64,000 nt of DNA, from positions 2,690,102 through 2,754,101 of the forward strand of contig JAESIW010000180.1 in NCBI GenBank assembly GCA_016802295.1. The letters are read 5' to 3'. This document shows, piece after piece, positions 1 to 10,984 of this stretch; positions within the stretch are counted from its first letter, which is position 1; each line of letters opens with the position of its first letter. Both the position numbers and the translations under genes were made by a program. The stretch is from Brachionus rotundiformis (lineage: Eukaryota; Rotifera; Eurotatoria; Ploima; Brachionidae). The notes under the pieces are model-generated. The model ran no database searches and was not told the DNA's origin. It was given only the letters and a program-made list of their open reading frames with translations.

Positions 1-1915
1 TAATTAGTTTCTTTAAATTAAAATTTTGTATCTCTAAGTCAAAATTTTAATGTAATTAAAGCCTATCAGACACTAAAATCATCATTTTATTTAAATTCGT
101 AAAAGAGTTGACTTTAAACAAGCTAATATTTTCAACAAAACTTACTTTATTTTTAAATTATAATTCATTAGAGTAAAAATTGCCAGTAGGGTTATTCTTT
201 GCTAGTAATTCTTACCGATGTTTAATTACTTAAGCTGAGTTATTTTGATAAGCAAATTCCGACCTAAAGAAAAAATTTATTTAAAATAAACGAGTATCTA
301 AATGGTTCAATTCATGCCAAGAAAAAAATTTGTTTATGAATATGTTGCTCAAACACTTAGATTAAATTAAGTCGGTTTTTGAAAAAATCAATCAATTTTT
401 CGATTATAATAAAGAAGGTCTAGATCACTTAATGGTGTAGTCTAAACCTGCCATCACAACTTTGATCGGCTTGACTTGTGGCTGGCAGTTTAATTGCTTC
501 CAAAGAATTTTTAAAAATCTTGGAGCAAATAAGTTCAATTAAATGAATAACAGTTGTTCCATTTATACCCCATTAGGTTAATAAGCAGAATTTTGTACCT
601 AAAGCCTGATTTATTAAGATTCAAACCAATCGAATCCAAATCTAAATAGGAAATTAACATCGGGTGCTGCAAGATTTACTAGCATAAACACATTTTTATT
701 GCTCTCCTTCATAAAACCATTTCGGTGAATAAGCTAAAATTTCATAATAATAAAGGTAGGATTTTAAATTATTATTCACCAAAGTTATTCCCTTAAAAAA
801 TTTAGAAATTCCCTAAGTTTCACATCGTATTTAAAAGTCATTTCAAAATTTAAATTGGTATAAATTAAACAAGCGAGACTAGCATTCCTGATAGAACAAT
901 GTATATAAATCAAATTTCTAAAATAAAAAATTTTGTTTTATATCATTCAAGTTTGGCTAAAATTAATTATTTATAAGTATCTCGGGATCTAGCTTTGAGC
1001 TCAAAAATGCAAATTTTTTTCTAGATTAATATCATTGGTAAATTAACTAAGAGAATGCAGAAGCAACCCGTTTAAGGACTTAAGCCAAGACTAATTTCAG
1101 CGTTTTTCTTACAAATAAATATTTTAAATATTTTTTCAAATAGTTTTATTATGAAAAAAAATGTTATAGCTTATTTTTCATTTTAATTTTTTTAATTATC
1201 TACCGTGACAATAAATTTTGTTCCAAAAGGAGAATTAGAATTTTTTCCTGGTTGACTGGTTTTCGACCAGTGGACACTTCAAGCGTTTATTTATTGCGCA
1301 AAATGTTTTTGTTATTTTTAAGTTTTGTTAATAGAAAAAAAATAATTTATATGAAAATTAAATTGTGGAGTATTTCAAATTTTAAATTAAATTATTTTGT
1401 TTTCATTTAGGTCTTGTAATAAACAATTTTTATTAATTTTGTAGAATTTTTCTCATAAAAATTTTTTTATATTTTTTTTATTCAGTAAATAAAATAAAAA
1501 TACCAACAAACGGCACCTTTATTTGCTCAATTCATCAAAATTAGCTCAATTAAAATCACATTAATCAAAGTTTTTTTTTTAATTAAAGATACACTAATTT
1601 GGGCGTAAATTTATCTACCTCCTCTCTGCTTTTGGAAATCTGAAAATGGCTTATGTTTTTTTTTATGTTTCAGCGATTTCGAATGTTTTTTTACCAAACT
1701 TTTAATTAGTTGTGTATTCATTTTTTTTTCGAAAAAACTTTCAATTAAAATGCTTCATCTTTAGAATAGAATATTCTTTTTCCTATTGTCATTGAATTAA
1801 TCAATTAACATTTTTTGAATAATTCAGAGCAATACAGAGCCTGGCAGTTTTTCGTTTTTTCCAACAAATTGCCAATACTAAACTTTTCTTTTTTTAAAAA
1901 TTTTTCATAGTAGAG
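1..1915. other. Intergenic, no gene seen
   Basis: Very A/T-rich sequence with stops in all frames. No conserved coding stretch, tRNA or repeat family was recognised. A short perfect hairpin (6-bp arms around a TTTCG loop) lies near 1255-1272. The segment just before 1964 serves as upstream region of the calcium-sensor gene. Confidence 0.5.
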
Positions 1916-1926
1916 TATATAAAATA
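1916..1926 (+). promoter_or_regulatory. TATA-box-like element
   Basis: TATATAAAATA lies about 38 bp upstream of the ATG at 1964. In such A/T-rich DNA a match like this occurs by chance often, so it is only a candidate core promoter element. Confidence 0.25.
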
Positions 1927-1963
1927 GATAAAAAAGAAAAAGAAAAACATTAGAATTTAAAAA

Positions 1964-3034
1964 ATGGGTAATTGTGTTGGTAGCAAAGGGGCCAAAAAAG
2001 ACCCCAAAATACTCACTGAAGAAGAAATTAAACTTCTTTTGGACAATACACGTTTAACTCGTGCACAAATCGTGGCATTACACTCAAATTTCTTGAAAGA
2101 GTGTCCAAGTGGCAAACTTACCAAGAAAGATTTTATTAAACTCTTCAAAGAAGTTCATCCTAGCGAAAACAAAAAAGAGAAGGCGGACAAATTTTGTGAG
2201 TATGTCTTCAAGGTGATCGACAAACAAAATCTTGGATACATTTCATTCCAAGACTTTGTGCTGTGCTTCAGTTTGACATCGGATGGCGATTTTAAACAAA
2301 AATGCGAGTTCGCCTTCCAGCTTTATGATTTGGACAAGGATGGCAAAATATCCAAAAAAGAAATGACCCAAGTTTTAACTGCTCTATACGATTTGAGCGG
2401 CATTCAGGACCGCAAAAAGGACAACGCACCGGCTAAAAAAGTGGAAGATATAATCAAAAAAATAAACGCTACTTACCAACCACCAGCGCAACCAGAGCCA
2501 GCTCAAACTGAGACCGACGCCAAGAAAGCCAAAAAAGAAAAAAAATCAAAGAAACCAAAAGCACCTGAGTTCATCACCAAAGAGCAATTCATAGATGCTT
2601 GTAACCAAGATGAACAACTCAAGCAGCTATTTGTCGATTCGATATTTTCTAAGAAAGCCGAATCGGATGGTGTCGAAGGAAGAATCAATGAAATAGCCTC
2701 CAATCTACAGGTTGAGCTGCCCTCAGTGAATGTATTGGAAAATGGAGGAAACTTGGAAAGCTATCTCAACCCAAATGAGCATGTCGATGAAATCACAACA
2801 ACAACCACAATAGATGTTCATGGCTCAGATGTACCCGTGTCGGTAACCACTTCGGCCAAGATACCAGCTGAGATAATTGAAGAGCGCGAGGAAGAACCAG
2901 CTAATCAGACTTTAAACAGTGAACATTCAGAGCATACACAGTATTCAGAACATACAGAATATGTAAACTCAAATTATACAGCCGAAGTGTCGACCAGTGG
3001 TGTTAAGCTTCAAGAAACTAAAGAACAAAACTGA
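1964..3034 (+). CDS. Neuronal-calcium-sensor-like EF-hand protein with long C-terminal tail
   Basis: Single-exon 356-residue protein. The first ~125 residues follow the NCS/hippocalcin/VILIP family: an N-terminal Met-Gly-Asn-Cys (myristoylation/palmitoylation-type), the family's degenerate first EF hand (ECPSGKLTKKDF, ~46-57), a weak second hand (DKQNLGYISFQDF) and a canonical third loop (DLDKDGKISKKE, ~124-135). The fourth EF hand is not recognisable. A Lys/Ala/Pro-rich insert (~155-198) splits the region, after which an EF-4 helix-like segment (FITKEQFIDAC) resumes. A ~130-residue acidic, Ser/Thr/His-rich tail has no counterpart in ordinary ~190-residue NCS proteins. Expected role: membrane-associated calcium sensor; the partner is unknown. 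Start chosen because Gly2 and the family N-terminus begin exactly here. Confidence 0.75.
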   Translation: MGNCVGSKGAKKDPKILTEEEIKLLLDNTRLTRAQIVALHSNFLKECPSGKLTKKDFIKLFKEVHPSENKKEKADKFCEYVFKVIDKQNLGYISFQDFVLCFSLTSDGDFKQKCEFAFQLYDLDKDGKISKKEMTQVLTALYDLSGIQDRKKDNAPAKKVEDIIKKINATYQPPAQPEPAQTETDAKKAKKEKKSKKPKAPEFITKEQFIDACNQDEQLKQLFVDSIFSKKAESDGVEGRINEIASNLQVELPSVNVLENGGNLESYLNPNEHVDEITTTTTIDVHGSDVPVSVTTSAKIPAEIIEEREEEPANQTLNSEHSEHTQYSEHTEYVNSNYTAEVSTSGVKLQETKEQN

Positions 3035-4095
3035 ATAATTAACAACATCAAAATAAGCACAATCACTATTTAGATAATTTTTTTATTTTAATAATTAAAA
3101 GTTTAAATTTAAATGTGTAATTTTCAAAATGAGCCCATGATTCGACCAAAATATTTGGACGGATCAACAATGGTTCAAAAATTAGTGGCATTTTTATTTG
3201 AATTTTGATATCAAACATCTGCTAAAGATGCCATTATTTTTTCCGAATTTTTAAACAACGATTTTTTTTTCATCGGCTAATGAGATAAATTTATTTTTGC
3301 TAAAAAATGTTACAGTGATCGTTTTTTTTTTTAAATTTATTTATTTAAATCAATAAATTTAAGATATTATACAAAAAGCTAACCAAGTATTTAGATTGTA
3401 TAAAACTCTTGCTTAAACTTCATGGGCTTGATTAATTACGAACGTAGAGACCAATTATGCATTTTTTTAATCTTTTCAAATAGACTAGATTTATAAGTTT
3501 TTATTAATTTTATTTTTTAATCTATATTTTTATATGAATTTTAAAAATAAAACCGGAAAAAATTTGGATTTTTTTTTAATTTGTTCCAAGATTGAAAAAA
3601 AACAAGCCAGAAAGTAGTGCGACTAGTCACGGCTTGGAAAAAAGGTTTAAATTATTATAAAATTAAATAAAAAGAAAATAATTACATTTTTTCTTTGTTT
3701 AGAATTAGACTATATTTTTAGCATGATTTTACAAATAAATGCTTTAAAACAAAAATATCCTTTTTTTTCCTTCACGACCATTTACACCAACCAAGTTCCC
3801 TAAAATAATCTCCTAATTTAATTAACCTCATTTTTTCGAATTGGAATTTCCATTCAATAACAAAAAAATTTTAAATGGCAACTTATTTTTTAAAAATAAC
3901 TTTGAAAATATGTTTGAGTCTGCTAATGCCCTAAATTCGAATGATGCTGGCTTAAATGATTTAAATTCCTTGCATAACTTTGGACAACAAACCATTGAAA
4001 TTCTGTTAATTTTCTAGAATTATAAGATTCATTTTTAATTTTTGCTTATTTTCAAAATTTTAAATTATTTTTAAAACTGATTTAAAATCTAAAAT
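3035..4095. other. Intergenic, no gene seen
   Basis: A/T-rich spacer between the calcium-sensor gene and the first Pro-rich gene. No open frame, RNA gene or repeat was recognised. Confidence 0.5.
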
Positions 4096-4743
4096 ATGGG
4101 TTCCGGAAGATCAAGAAAAGAACGATATTATGACGATGATTATTTAAGATACGGAGTCGGAGGATACCCAAGCACATATATGATGGGAGGAATGGGCATG
4201 GGTATGCCAGGTATGGGTATGGGAATGAACCCGTGTCAACCATCACCATGTCAATCAAGCTGTGTTCCATGCATTCCTATATGTCCACCTGCTCCTATTT
4301 GTTGCCCCTGTCCTCCACAGCCTGTTTGTCCACCACCATGTCCTCCCCCTCCTCAAATTGTTCAAGTACCAGTTCCTTGCCCTCAGCCAGTACCAGTTCC
4401 AGTACCAAAACCGGTACCTTGCCCTCAGCCTGTTCTAGTTCCATGCCCTCAACCAGTTCCGGTTCCGTGTCCACAACCAGTGCCTCAACCATATGTTCCA
4501 TGCATTCAACTGCCTAACGTTCGAATGCCAGAGCCAAAGCCACAGCCACAGCCAGTGCCAGTTCCTTATCCAGTGCCTATCCCTGTTCCACAGCCACAAC
4601 CAGCTCCAGAACCTCAGCCTGTTCCAGTAATTGTTCCTCCTCCTCCTCCAGTATATGTTCACCCTCCACCAGTTGTTCGAAATTCACATCAAAGTATCCC
4701 ATCATATCAATATTACCCATCAAGAAAGAGTTATCGTCAATAA
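4096..4743 (+). CDS. Pro/Cys/Gln-rich repetitive protein, myristoylation-type N-terminus
   Basis: Single-exon 215-residue protein that I do not recognise. It starts MGSGRSRKERYYDDDY: Met-Gly-x-x-x-Ser fits the N-myristoylation consensus and is followed by a basic patch. Next come a Gly/Met-rich stretch (MGMGMPGMGMGM), a Cys-Pro block with PCQPSPCQSSC-like motifs (~45-80), and a long run of P-V-P-x-P repeats with Gln (~80-195). The C-terminus is Tyr/Ser-rich and ends SRKSYRQ. The antisense and other-frame open frames over this gene are shadows of the repeat. It belongs with the Pro-rich genes at 5438, 7089 and 15353. A structural or membrane-tethered matrix role is inference only. Confidence 0.75.
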   Translation: MGSGRSRKERYYDDDYLRYGVGGYPSTYMMGGMGMGMPGMGMGMNPCQPSPCQSSCVPCIPICPPAPICCPCPPQPVCPPPCPPPPQIVQVPVPCPQPVPVPVPKPVPCPQPVLVPCPQPVPVPCPQPVPQPYVPCIQLPNVRMPEPKPQPQPVPVPYPVPIPVPQPQPAPEPQPVPVIVPPPPPVYVHPPPVVRNSHQSIPSYQYYPSRKSYRQ

Positions 4744-5437
4744 TTTGCAATTCATTTTTAAATTAATTTTTAATAATTTTTAAAAAAAAATAACTTTTTT
4801 GTGAAAAATAAACAAATTTTGCTCAAAATAACTAATTGGACCATAAATTCTTTAGGGTATTAATTTAGAAAAAAAAATTATTAAGAAAAAAAAAAAGGAA
4901 AATAGCAATAAAAATAATAATAATGGCCACAATAATTTTGTGTAATTTAATTTTGTTATTAGAATCTAATGAAACGAAACAAGCTTCAAGTGATAAGATT
5001 TAACTAGGTTCATTTTGATAGACGTTTATTTAATTTTGTTTATTATTTGTTTTCACGGTGAGAGACACAGAAAAAAATTTTAATCGATCCAAAAACCTTT
5101 ACGCTAGTAAATTTTTTCAAAATTGAACCAAAAATATTTTTGTGATTTTGAGTGCCTTGTGGGTACAAGTTCGATTTTTGTTCATATTTTTTAACAAAAC
5201 TTGTCTAGTTTGTCAAGAGATATTTTGATAAGCTTTTAACTATCTTCACATCGCTTCAATTAATGTTCATTGCTTGGGACAATTTATAATATTTGATATA
5301 AATTCCTCAGAATTTTTAAATATATAACTCACTTCAAATATTAGAAAATATTAATAAAAAATCAAGTTTTAAAAACTAGTCAAAAATTTTCGATTCAGTT
5401 TTAGATTTTAGAAATATTTAGCATAGTTTGTACAATA
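4744..5437. other. Intergenic between Pro-rich genes
   Basis: A/T-rich spacer. Nothing beyond the presumed 3' end of the 4096 gene and upstream region of the 5438 gene was seen. Confidence 0.45.
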
Positions 5438-5803
5438 ATGGGTAACCGAAGATCATCTTGCGCTCAACAATGTGTTCCAGTATATCCTCAGCCAATGATG
5501 CAACAACCAATGATGGCTTGTTTACCAGCATGTCCACCACCATGTCCACCGCCATGCCCACCGCCATGTCCTCCACCATGTCCGCCACCACCATGTAAAC
5601 CAAAATGTGTAAAAGTGTGTCCACCACCATGTCCACCGCCATGTCCTCCACCATGTCCACCACCGTGCCCTCCACCATGTCCTCCGCCATGTGGTCCTTA
5701 CGGTATAGGTATGCCGCTTGCCTATGGTTCTGGGTTAGGTTATGGAGCACCAATGGGCTTAGGCTCTCCTTATGGCTTACCACTTGGACAGCGCTTATTT
5801 TAA
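5438..5803 (+). CDS. Cys-Pro-Pro repeat protein, myristoylation-type N-terminus
   Basis: Single-exon 121-residue protein. It begins MGNRRSSCAQQC: Gly2 and Ser6 fit the N-myristoyltransferase consensus and Cys8 could be palmitoylated. The body (~28-87) is a tandem C-P-P-P / C-P-P array, about 16 units, with a short basic interruption (KPKCVKVC) in the middle. The tail is Gly/Tyr/Leu-rich (GYGAPMGLGSPYGLPLG). There is no signal peptide, so the Cys-rich array is probably cytosolic rather than a secreted disulfide matrix. Close in plan to the genes at 7089 (-) and 15353 (-). Function unknown. Confidence 0.75.
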   Translation: MGNRRSSCAQQCVPVYPQPMMQQPMMACLPACPPPCPPPCPPPCPPPCPPPPCKPKCVKVCPPPCPPPCPPPCPPPCPPPCPPPCGPYGIGMPLAYGSGLGYGAPMGLGSPYGLPLGQRLF

Positions 5804-6680
5804 GAAAAGAATTTAATTTTTCCTAATATTCAAAATATTAGGAACAAAAGCAATATTAGCGATTATTATTTTTGTTATTTTAAATTAAAATCAATATTAA
5901 AAATATTTAAATAAATATTTTTATCTATTTTATTTATAAATTTTTGCTTTTTTAGAATTTTTAAACATTTATTAAAAAATATATACATTTTACTCAAGAA
6001 AAATTTTATAATAGAAACAATTTTTCACTCCTATTGTAGATCGAATATAATCTCTAAATGAATATTAAAAAAAAAATCCATATTCATATCATATCTATTA
6101 ACATTATATAAAAATAAAAGTAACTGTCTGAATTCAATTAAATAATTTTGGCCTAATATTTTTTAAAATATGAATTAATTTGAAAAAACTGTTTAGTAAC
6201 AATCGAATCCCAAATAAAATTCAATACATAACTATTTAATCTTTTAAATTATATAATTATTAAATAAATATTTTAAATATATAGTATAATTTGATAAAAT
6301 AAATTTCATACACAAAAAAAAATTTTTATTATCATTAATAATGATTAAATAACCAAAAATTTATATTAAAAAAAGAATGAATTCTTAAAATTTATTTTAA
6401 AAAAATCATTGTTATTTGTCCTATTTATAACTTATTTTTACTTTTTTTTGTTTAAAATTTAAAACCAAATTGAAATTAGATAAATAAAAGTAGTAATGTT
6501 GAATTAAGTGATTTAAATATTTTGGTTTATTTTTAATTCATAAGATATAATTGAATAAAATAATTAAAAGAAATATCCTTTCTTTTGAAGAAATATTATT
6601 AAATATAATAAAGCTTAATATAAATTTTCGACAAAAATGATTTTATATACGCAAGTATATATGTTCATTTACAATTCATT
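5804..6680. other. Intergenic between convergent Pro-rich genes
   Basis: Extremely A/T-rich sequence between the 3' ends of the 5438 (+) and 7089 (-) genes. No gene or repeat family was recognised. Confidence 0.5.
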
Positions 6681-6693
6681 TCTTTTGATTGAT

Positions 6694-7089
6694 TTAGTAA
6701 CCGAATCCAGATCCGTAGAACGGCATTGATTGTTGAAATGGTGGCATTGGTAAAGGTGTTGATAGTGGCGAGAGAGGCATTGATGGTGGAAGTGATGGCG
6801 GGCATGGAAGAGGCATTGGTGGTTGACATGGTGGCGGGCATGGAAGAGGCATTGGTGGTGGAAGTGGTGGCGGGCATGGAAGAGGCATTGGTGGTGGAAG
6901 TGGTGGTGGGCATGGAAGAGGCATTGGTGGTGGGAGTGAAGGGGTCATTGGAAGAGGCATTGGTGGTGGGAGTGAAGGGGTCATTGGAAAGGGCATTTGT
7001 AATCCTTGTTGAGGAGCTATTGGCATTGCCATTGGTGGTGGGCATGCTGGGACACATGGCTGACAGGATCTAGAGTTTCTATTACCCAT
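6694..7089 (-). CDS. Pro/Met/Cys-rich repeat protein, myristoylation-type N-terminus
   Basis: Single-exon protein of 131 residues if translation starts at 7089 (MGNRNSRSCQPC). An in-frame Met four codons upstream would give a 135-residue form. I chose the internal Met because it exposes Gly2 with Ser6, matching the sister genes. The body is an imperfect array of about 11 units built on PPPMPLPxPPxL: two PMTPSL units, then PCPPPL units. It ends in an aromatic/Gly tail (FYGSGFGY). Other-frame open frames here are repeat shadows. Function unknown. Confidence 0.72.
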   Translation of the reverse strand: MGNRNSRSCQPCVPACPPPMAMPIAPQQGLQMPFPMTPSLPPPMPLPMTPSLPPPMPLPCPPPLPPPMPLPCPPPLPPPMPLPCPPPCQPPMPLPCPPSLPPSMPLSPLSTPLPMPPFQQSMPFYGSGFGY

Positions 7090-8269
7090 TTTAACTGACA
7101 ATTACTCGGTAAGCACAAGACAAAATAATATCTAATAAAAATCTAAAGACAAAAGTTTTTTAATAACTTTTTATATGTTTGATTTAACAAATTCAAATAT
7201 AAAATTTTCTATCCTAAATGACAATTTTTCCAATTTATATTGAAATCTGCTAAATTATCTTTGTTTTCCATTTGTTGATTTGATTGGTTCTAGATGATAA
7301 ATATTTATACCAATGCAATCAATAGTTTCTAGACTACTCTGAAATTTACCAAAAGAGATTACCTTAAGGCAATGACAAGCAAGCAAAATAAAAAAAAAAA
7401 CATAGACCAAAATTAATTTCAAGTCTCTTTTGTGTTCTAAATTGAAGCTAGATAAGTGAAAAACCTCGGCCTAGAATGCTCATTTAGCTTTGCTTGATTA
7501 ATAAAAATTTTTTGCAAAATTGATTGATGTCCAACTCTAATTTTATTAAAAAAATTTCAAGAGTAATCAACCGTATTAAAATTGGTTGGTAATAATCATA
7601 ATAGATCATTTATATTTCTATTTTAAAAGATTTTTCGAGGCGATTTGGTTGTTTTCGAAGATTTTTTTCAACTAACCTAAATCTATTTAAGGTAATTTAG
7701 GGAAATTTCTGCTCTTTATGGCTAAGTGATATATCCTTTGGCGATTAGAAAATTTTATTTTTCTAATAGTTTGGTATTAGTATTATCTCTAAATAAATTT
7801 TCTAAAATTTTGGTTTATAGATCTAATTGAACAAGATTTAATTTGTAAATTTAGTGCACAAAATCAAAAATATTAAAATCTGAGATATTTATCTTTATCA
7901 TTTATTCAATTATTTAATACAAATATTGATACTAACTTATTTTTGAATAAAAAAATTAAAATTGAATTAATACTAAATAAAAAAACAAATTGTTATTAAT
8001 TTCATAATGTTTTATTAATTGAATATCATTGAATTTGTTTTTAAAACAAACAATTTGTTTTAATTTTTTCAAACATGGTTTAATTTAAAATTATTCAATT
8101 TAATTTCTTTTTAAAATTTAAATCACAAAAAAATCAATAAAATACTCTTCAATTATTTCCGTTGATTCAATTTTTATTTTAGAGAGAGTTAGATTTGTTA
8201 AAAATATAAATTAATTTTGTTTATTTTAATACTTCGTTATCAATCTTTTGCTAATCTTTTGAAAATTGT
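7090..8269. other. Intergenic, upstream of the 7089 gene
   Basis: A/T-rich sequence with no recognisable gene, RNA or repeat family before the inverted-repeat element at 8279. Confidence 0.45.
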
Positions 8270-8278
8270 GATATTTAA

Positions 8279-8635
8279 GGGGCTGTGAAGTTCTTTTCAA
8301 TTCGATCGTTTCAATTCAGAAAAATTTGGATAACTTTTTTACTATAAGGAATAATTTAGTTCTGTAAAATGCTTAATGTTTAAGCAACTTTGCTTAATCT
8401 GAAAATATATGTCTGCAAAAACTCTGCAAAATAAGTGCAATAATTGATTTGAATACTTTTTAATGGCGTGCAAAATACATAATGTTGCAGAGTATTTTGC
8501 AGACTTATATTACTGATTTAAGCAAATTTGCTTATAATTGAGCATTTTATAGAACTAAATTAATTCTTTTAGTTAAAGAGTTATTCAAGTTTTTCTAAAT
8601 TGAAATGATCGAATTGAAACCAACTTCACAACCCC
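8279..8635. mobile_element. MITE with ~165-bp terminal inverted repeats
   Basis: The ends read GGGGCTGTGAAGTT... on the left and the complement of GGGGTTGTGAAGTT... on the right. The two arms stay alignable for roughly 165 nt at about 85% identity by eye (shared CAATTCGATC, TTAGTTCT, AAAATGCT, GTCTGCAAAA). The 357-bp element is flanked by a perfect 9-bp direct repeat, GATATTTAA, at 8270-8278 and 8636-8644. There is no coding capacity. Long inverted repeats with a 9-bp target duplication fit a Mutator-like (MULE) non-autonomous element; with the first or last base counted differently it could be an 8-bp hAT-type site. Confidence 0.85.
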
Positions 8636-8644
8636 GATATTTAA

Positions 8645-9044
8645 AAAGTTAATCAAATGAAGAATTTTTGTATTCAATATTATAAAATGTTTAAATTGTT
8701 GAATTTTTCATATCATAGTTTATTTCATTTAATATTATGAAAGTTCTTTTGTTTCACTGGTTTTTATAATAACTGTTTTGATTTGTTAAATATATTTTTA
8801 TTAATACGAATAACTGAAAAATATTAAAATTTTTATTCTAAATCAAAAAATCAAGAATATTATACTAAAATTGTACTTAGGTGAAAAAAAATTATCTTTC
8901 AACCGAATTAATCAATTAAATGCTTACTAAATAGCTCCAATATTTTATTTTTTAAAATTTTACAAATTTGTAATTTGAATACCCAATTTTTAATCATCAA
9001 ATTAATATTAACAATAAGCTAATTTAACTTAAAATAAATTAATC
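8645..9044. other. Intergenic, no gene seen
   Basis: A/T-rich spacer between the MITE and the 3' end of RNF141. Nothing recognisable. Confidence 0.45.
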
Positions 9045-9897
9045 TTAGTTGTTGGCATCTGGGATTTTATACATTTGATTTTCAGTTATTTGAAAAAGAC
9101 TATTGAAAATTTCCTCCTGTATGTGAAAAAAATTTGGTTTTTCCGCAATAATGAAACAATCATTATCTTTCATTATACATCTACATATTGGACATGTTTT
9201 AGAGGTTATTTTCCATTCTTCTATACACTTTTCACAATAATTATGAGAACCTAAAGCAACAAAATTTATTTTATCTTTAGTCAGAAATTTACAAATACAT
9301 GATAATATGAGGTTTGTTTTTTCTTCCATGCAAATGCAGCATATATCTTCATTCAAAGGTGATGTCTGATTTAGTGTTTGGATACTTTAAAACTTAAATT
9401 CAAAACCAAAGGCTATTTATGGATAAAATAAATTTACGTTTCGAAAAAAAATGAGCTACTCATTTTCGGCTGATCCTGATCTTGATTATTTTGCTCTGTA
9501 TCATCAAAAAGCTTTAAGGCGTCAGCGTATTGCTTAATATGTTGATATATGTCTAAAAACTCGTTCAATTTCAATAGCCTAAAGCTGGCTATGTCTGTAT
9601 CGCCTACTTTGGACTAATATAAATAATTATTTTTTAATTAAAATTATTGCTAATTAAATTTACTTTTGTGCATTCGATTCTAACAGTGAATTTCCAAAAA
9701 AAAGTCAAGTCTGTACCTTTTGCTATTTTAAAATCCAGAGCGTTTCCGTTATCATCGAGGAAATATTCTGCAATAGAATTCAACTCTTGTATCATGTCAA
9801 TAAATTTCGTATATTTTAGATGAAATATGTCGGCTAGACGTAGTTTGGAAATTGACTTTTTTATTTCAATTGATGTATCCATCGTGATAATTAACAA
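9045..9897 (-). CDS. RNF141: RING finger protein RNF141-like, 4 exons
   Basis: Exons 9897-9664, 9613-9438, 9384-9299 and 9250-9045 join in frame to about 233 residues (vertebrate RNF141 is 230). The N-terminal half matches the family around YTKFIDMIQELN and FWKFTVRIECTK; exon 2 carries RLLKLNEFLDIYQHIKQYAD. The C3HC4 RING is split by a 48-nt intron (9298-9251) that has no stop and keeps frame. Removing it restores the family spacing CCICM...LILSCSHNYCEKC...CPIC; reading through would insert 16 residues into the zinc site. Expected activity: E3 ubiquitin ligase. The start could also be the Met at 9882. Unlike vertebrate RNF141, it lacks a Met-Gly N-terminus. Confidence 0.82.
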
Positions 9898-10522
9898 GAT
9901 CCTAGTAATTTCTTAATTTAAATTTAAATTTATTAACTCATAATAAAAACTTTTCATTTATAATTTGGCAAAAATTATTTTTGTTAATATTTTAAAAATG
10001 CATATACTGTAGAATTATTTTTTAAATTATCAGTTGAATTTAGTCTTAATGGAGAATTTTAGGCAAATATATTTCGGTGTTTAAAAAACCCTAAATTTAT
10101 AAAGTGTGTGCAAATTTTTTTTTATTTTAGCTTAGATATAAAGTTATTTTCATTCTTATAAAAATCAATATTAAATTTAAATTGAATAAATTCAAGTGTA
10201 TTAATAAAAATTCAAAATTATGTTATTAGCTAAAAAGTAAAATTAATTCTATTTATAAATCATTAATTGTCTACATATTTTTAGTTTATAATCTTTTAAC
10301 TTATACAAAAATATTTATATTTTTTGCATTTTTTTGTGACCATTCGGCAATGAACTGACTTAAATCAGTAAAAAATTTTCTTTTACCTTTAAATTTTTTA
10401 GAATAAGATTTTAAAAATTTTAAATTCCTATTACTGTAATTAAGTTTTACTTTTAATTTAATTGCTTGTATAATTATTTTAAAATTATGGTTATGAAAAT
10501 AATTTTTTTCAAATAGATATAT
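9898..10522. other. Intergenic, upstream of RNF141
   Basis: A/T-rich sequence with no gene or known repeat recognised. Confidence 0.45.
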
Positions 10523-10572
10523 TTGAATTTAAAAAAAATTGAATATTCGATATCATTTTTAAGTACAAAATA
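10523..10572 (+). repeat. Target-site duplication, left copy (50 bp)
   Basis: Fifty bases identical to 10665-10714. They bracket the small insert at 10573-10664. Confidence 0.8.
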
Positions 10573-10664
10573 ATAATAATAATAATAATAATGAGCTACG
10601 GTGGTTTGTCCCACCAAACGAAAACCCATATAGGGAACGCTATAGTAGCTTTTTCTGAATATTA
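10573..10664 (-). mobile_element. Short retroposon insertion with (ATT)n tail
   Basis: A 92-bp insert between two perfect 50-bp direct repeats. On the minus strand it reads as a GC-richer sequence (GCGTTCCCTATATGGG ... GGTGGGACAAACCACC, able to form a small hairpin) followed by an ATT microsatellite. That is the layout of a severely 5'-truncated non-LTR element or SINE 3' end. Identity of the flanks suggests a young insertion. An open frame that crosses it is accidental. Confidence 0.65.
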
Positions 10665-10714
10665 TTGAATTTAAAAAAAATTGAATATTCGATATCATTT
10701 TTAAGTACAAAATA
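10665..10714 (+). repeat. Target-site duplication, right copy (50 bp)
   Basis: Perfect copy of 10523-10572. Its length is unusually great for target-primed retrotransposition. Confidence 0.8.
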
Positions 10715-10984
10715 AACATTTAAAAAACTAGAAAAAGTATTCTTAACAAGAATTAATTTCGAATCTTTCACGGAACTTTTCAGGAACTCATTGACTGAAA
10801 ATCAGTTAAAAGATTGAGTTTGAATGATGGTTTGAACAATAATTTCTTAGTTACTATTTATTTCTTCTTTTGTTGACAAAAAAATGTTAAACTCATCATC
10901 AAGTTTAAGATTTTCAGTCTTTTTATTTTACTCAATTAGACCATTCTTCAAAAATAACACATTTTTCTCATCATCCAGGATCAT

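Noticed and set aside
1255..1272. Short perfect hairpin
   Set aside because: Six-base arms alone are expected by chance and no run of T or gene context supports a function.
4233..4662. Overlapping open frames on both strands in the Pro-rich gene
   Set aside because: They are by-products of the low-complexity CCA/CCT repeat; only the Met-Gly frame shows a coherent start and tail.
10474..10719. 81-codon frame with a Tyr run
   Set aside because: It is a reading of the (ATT)n tail and the two 50-bp duplications, not a gene.
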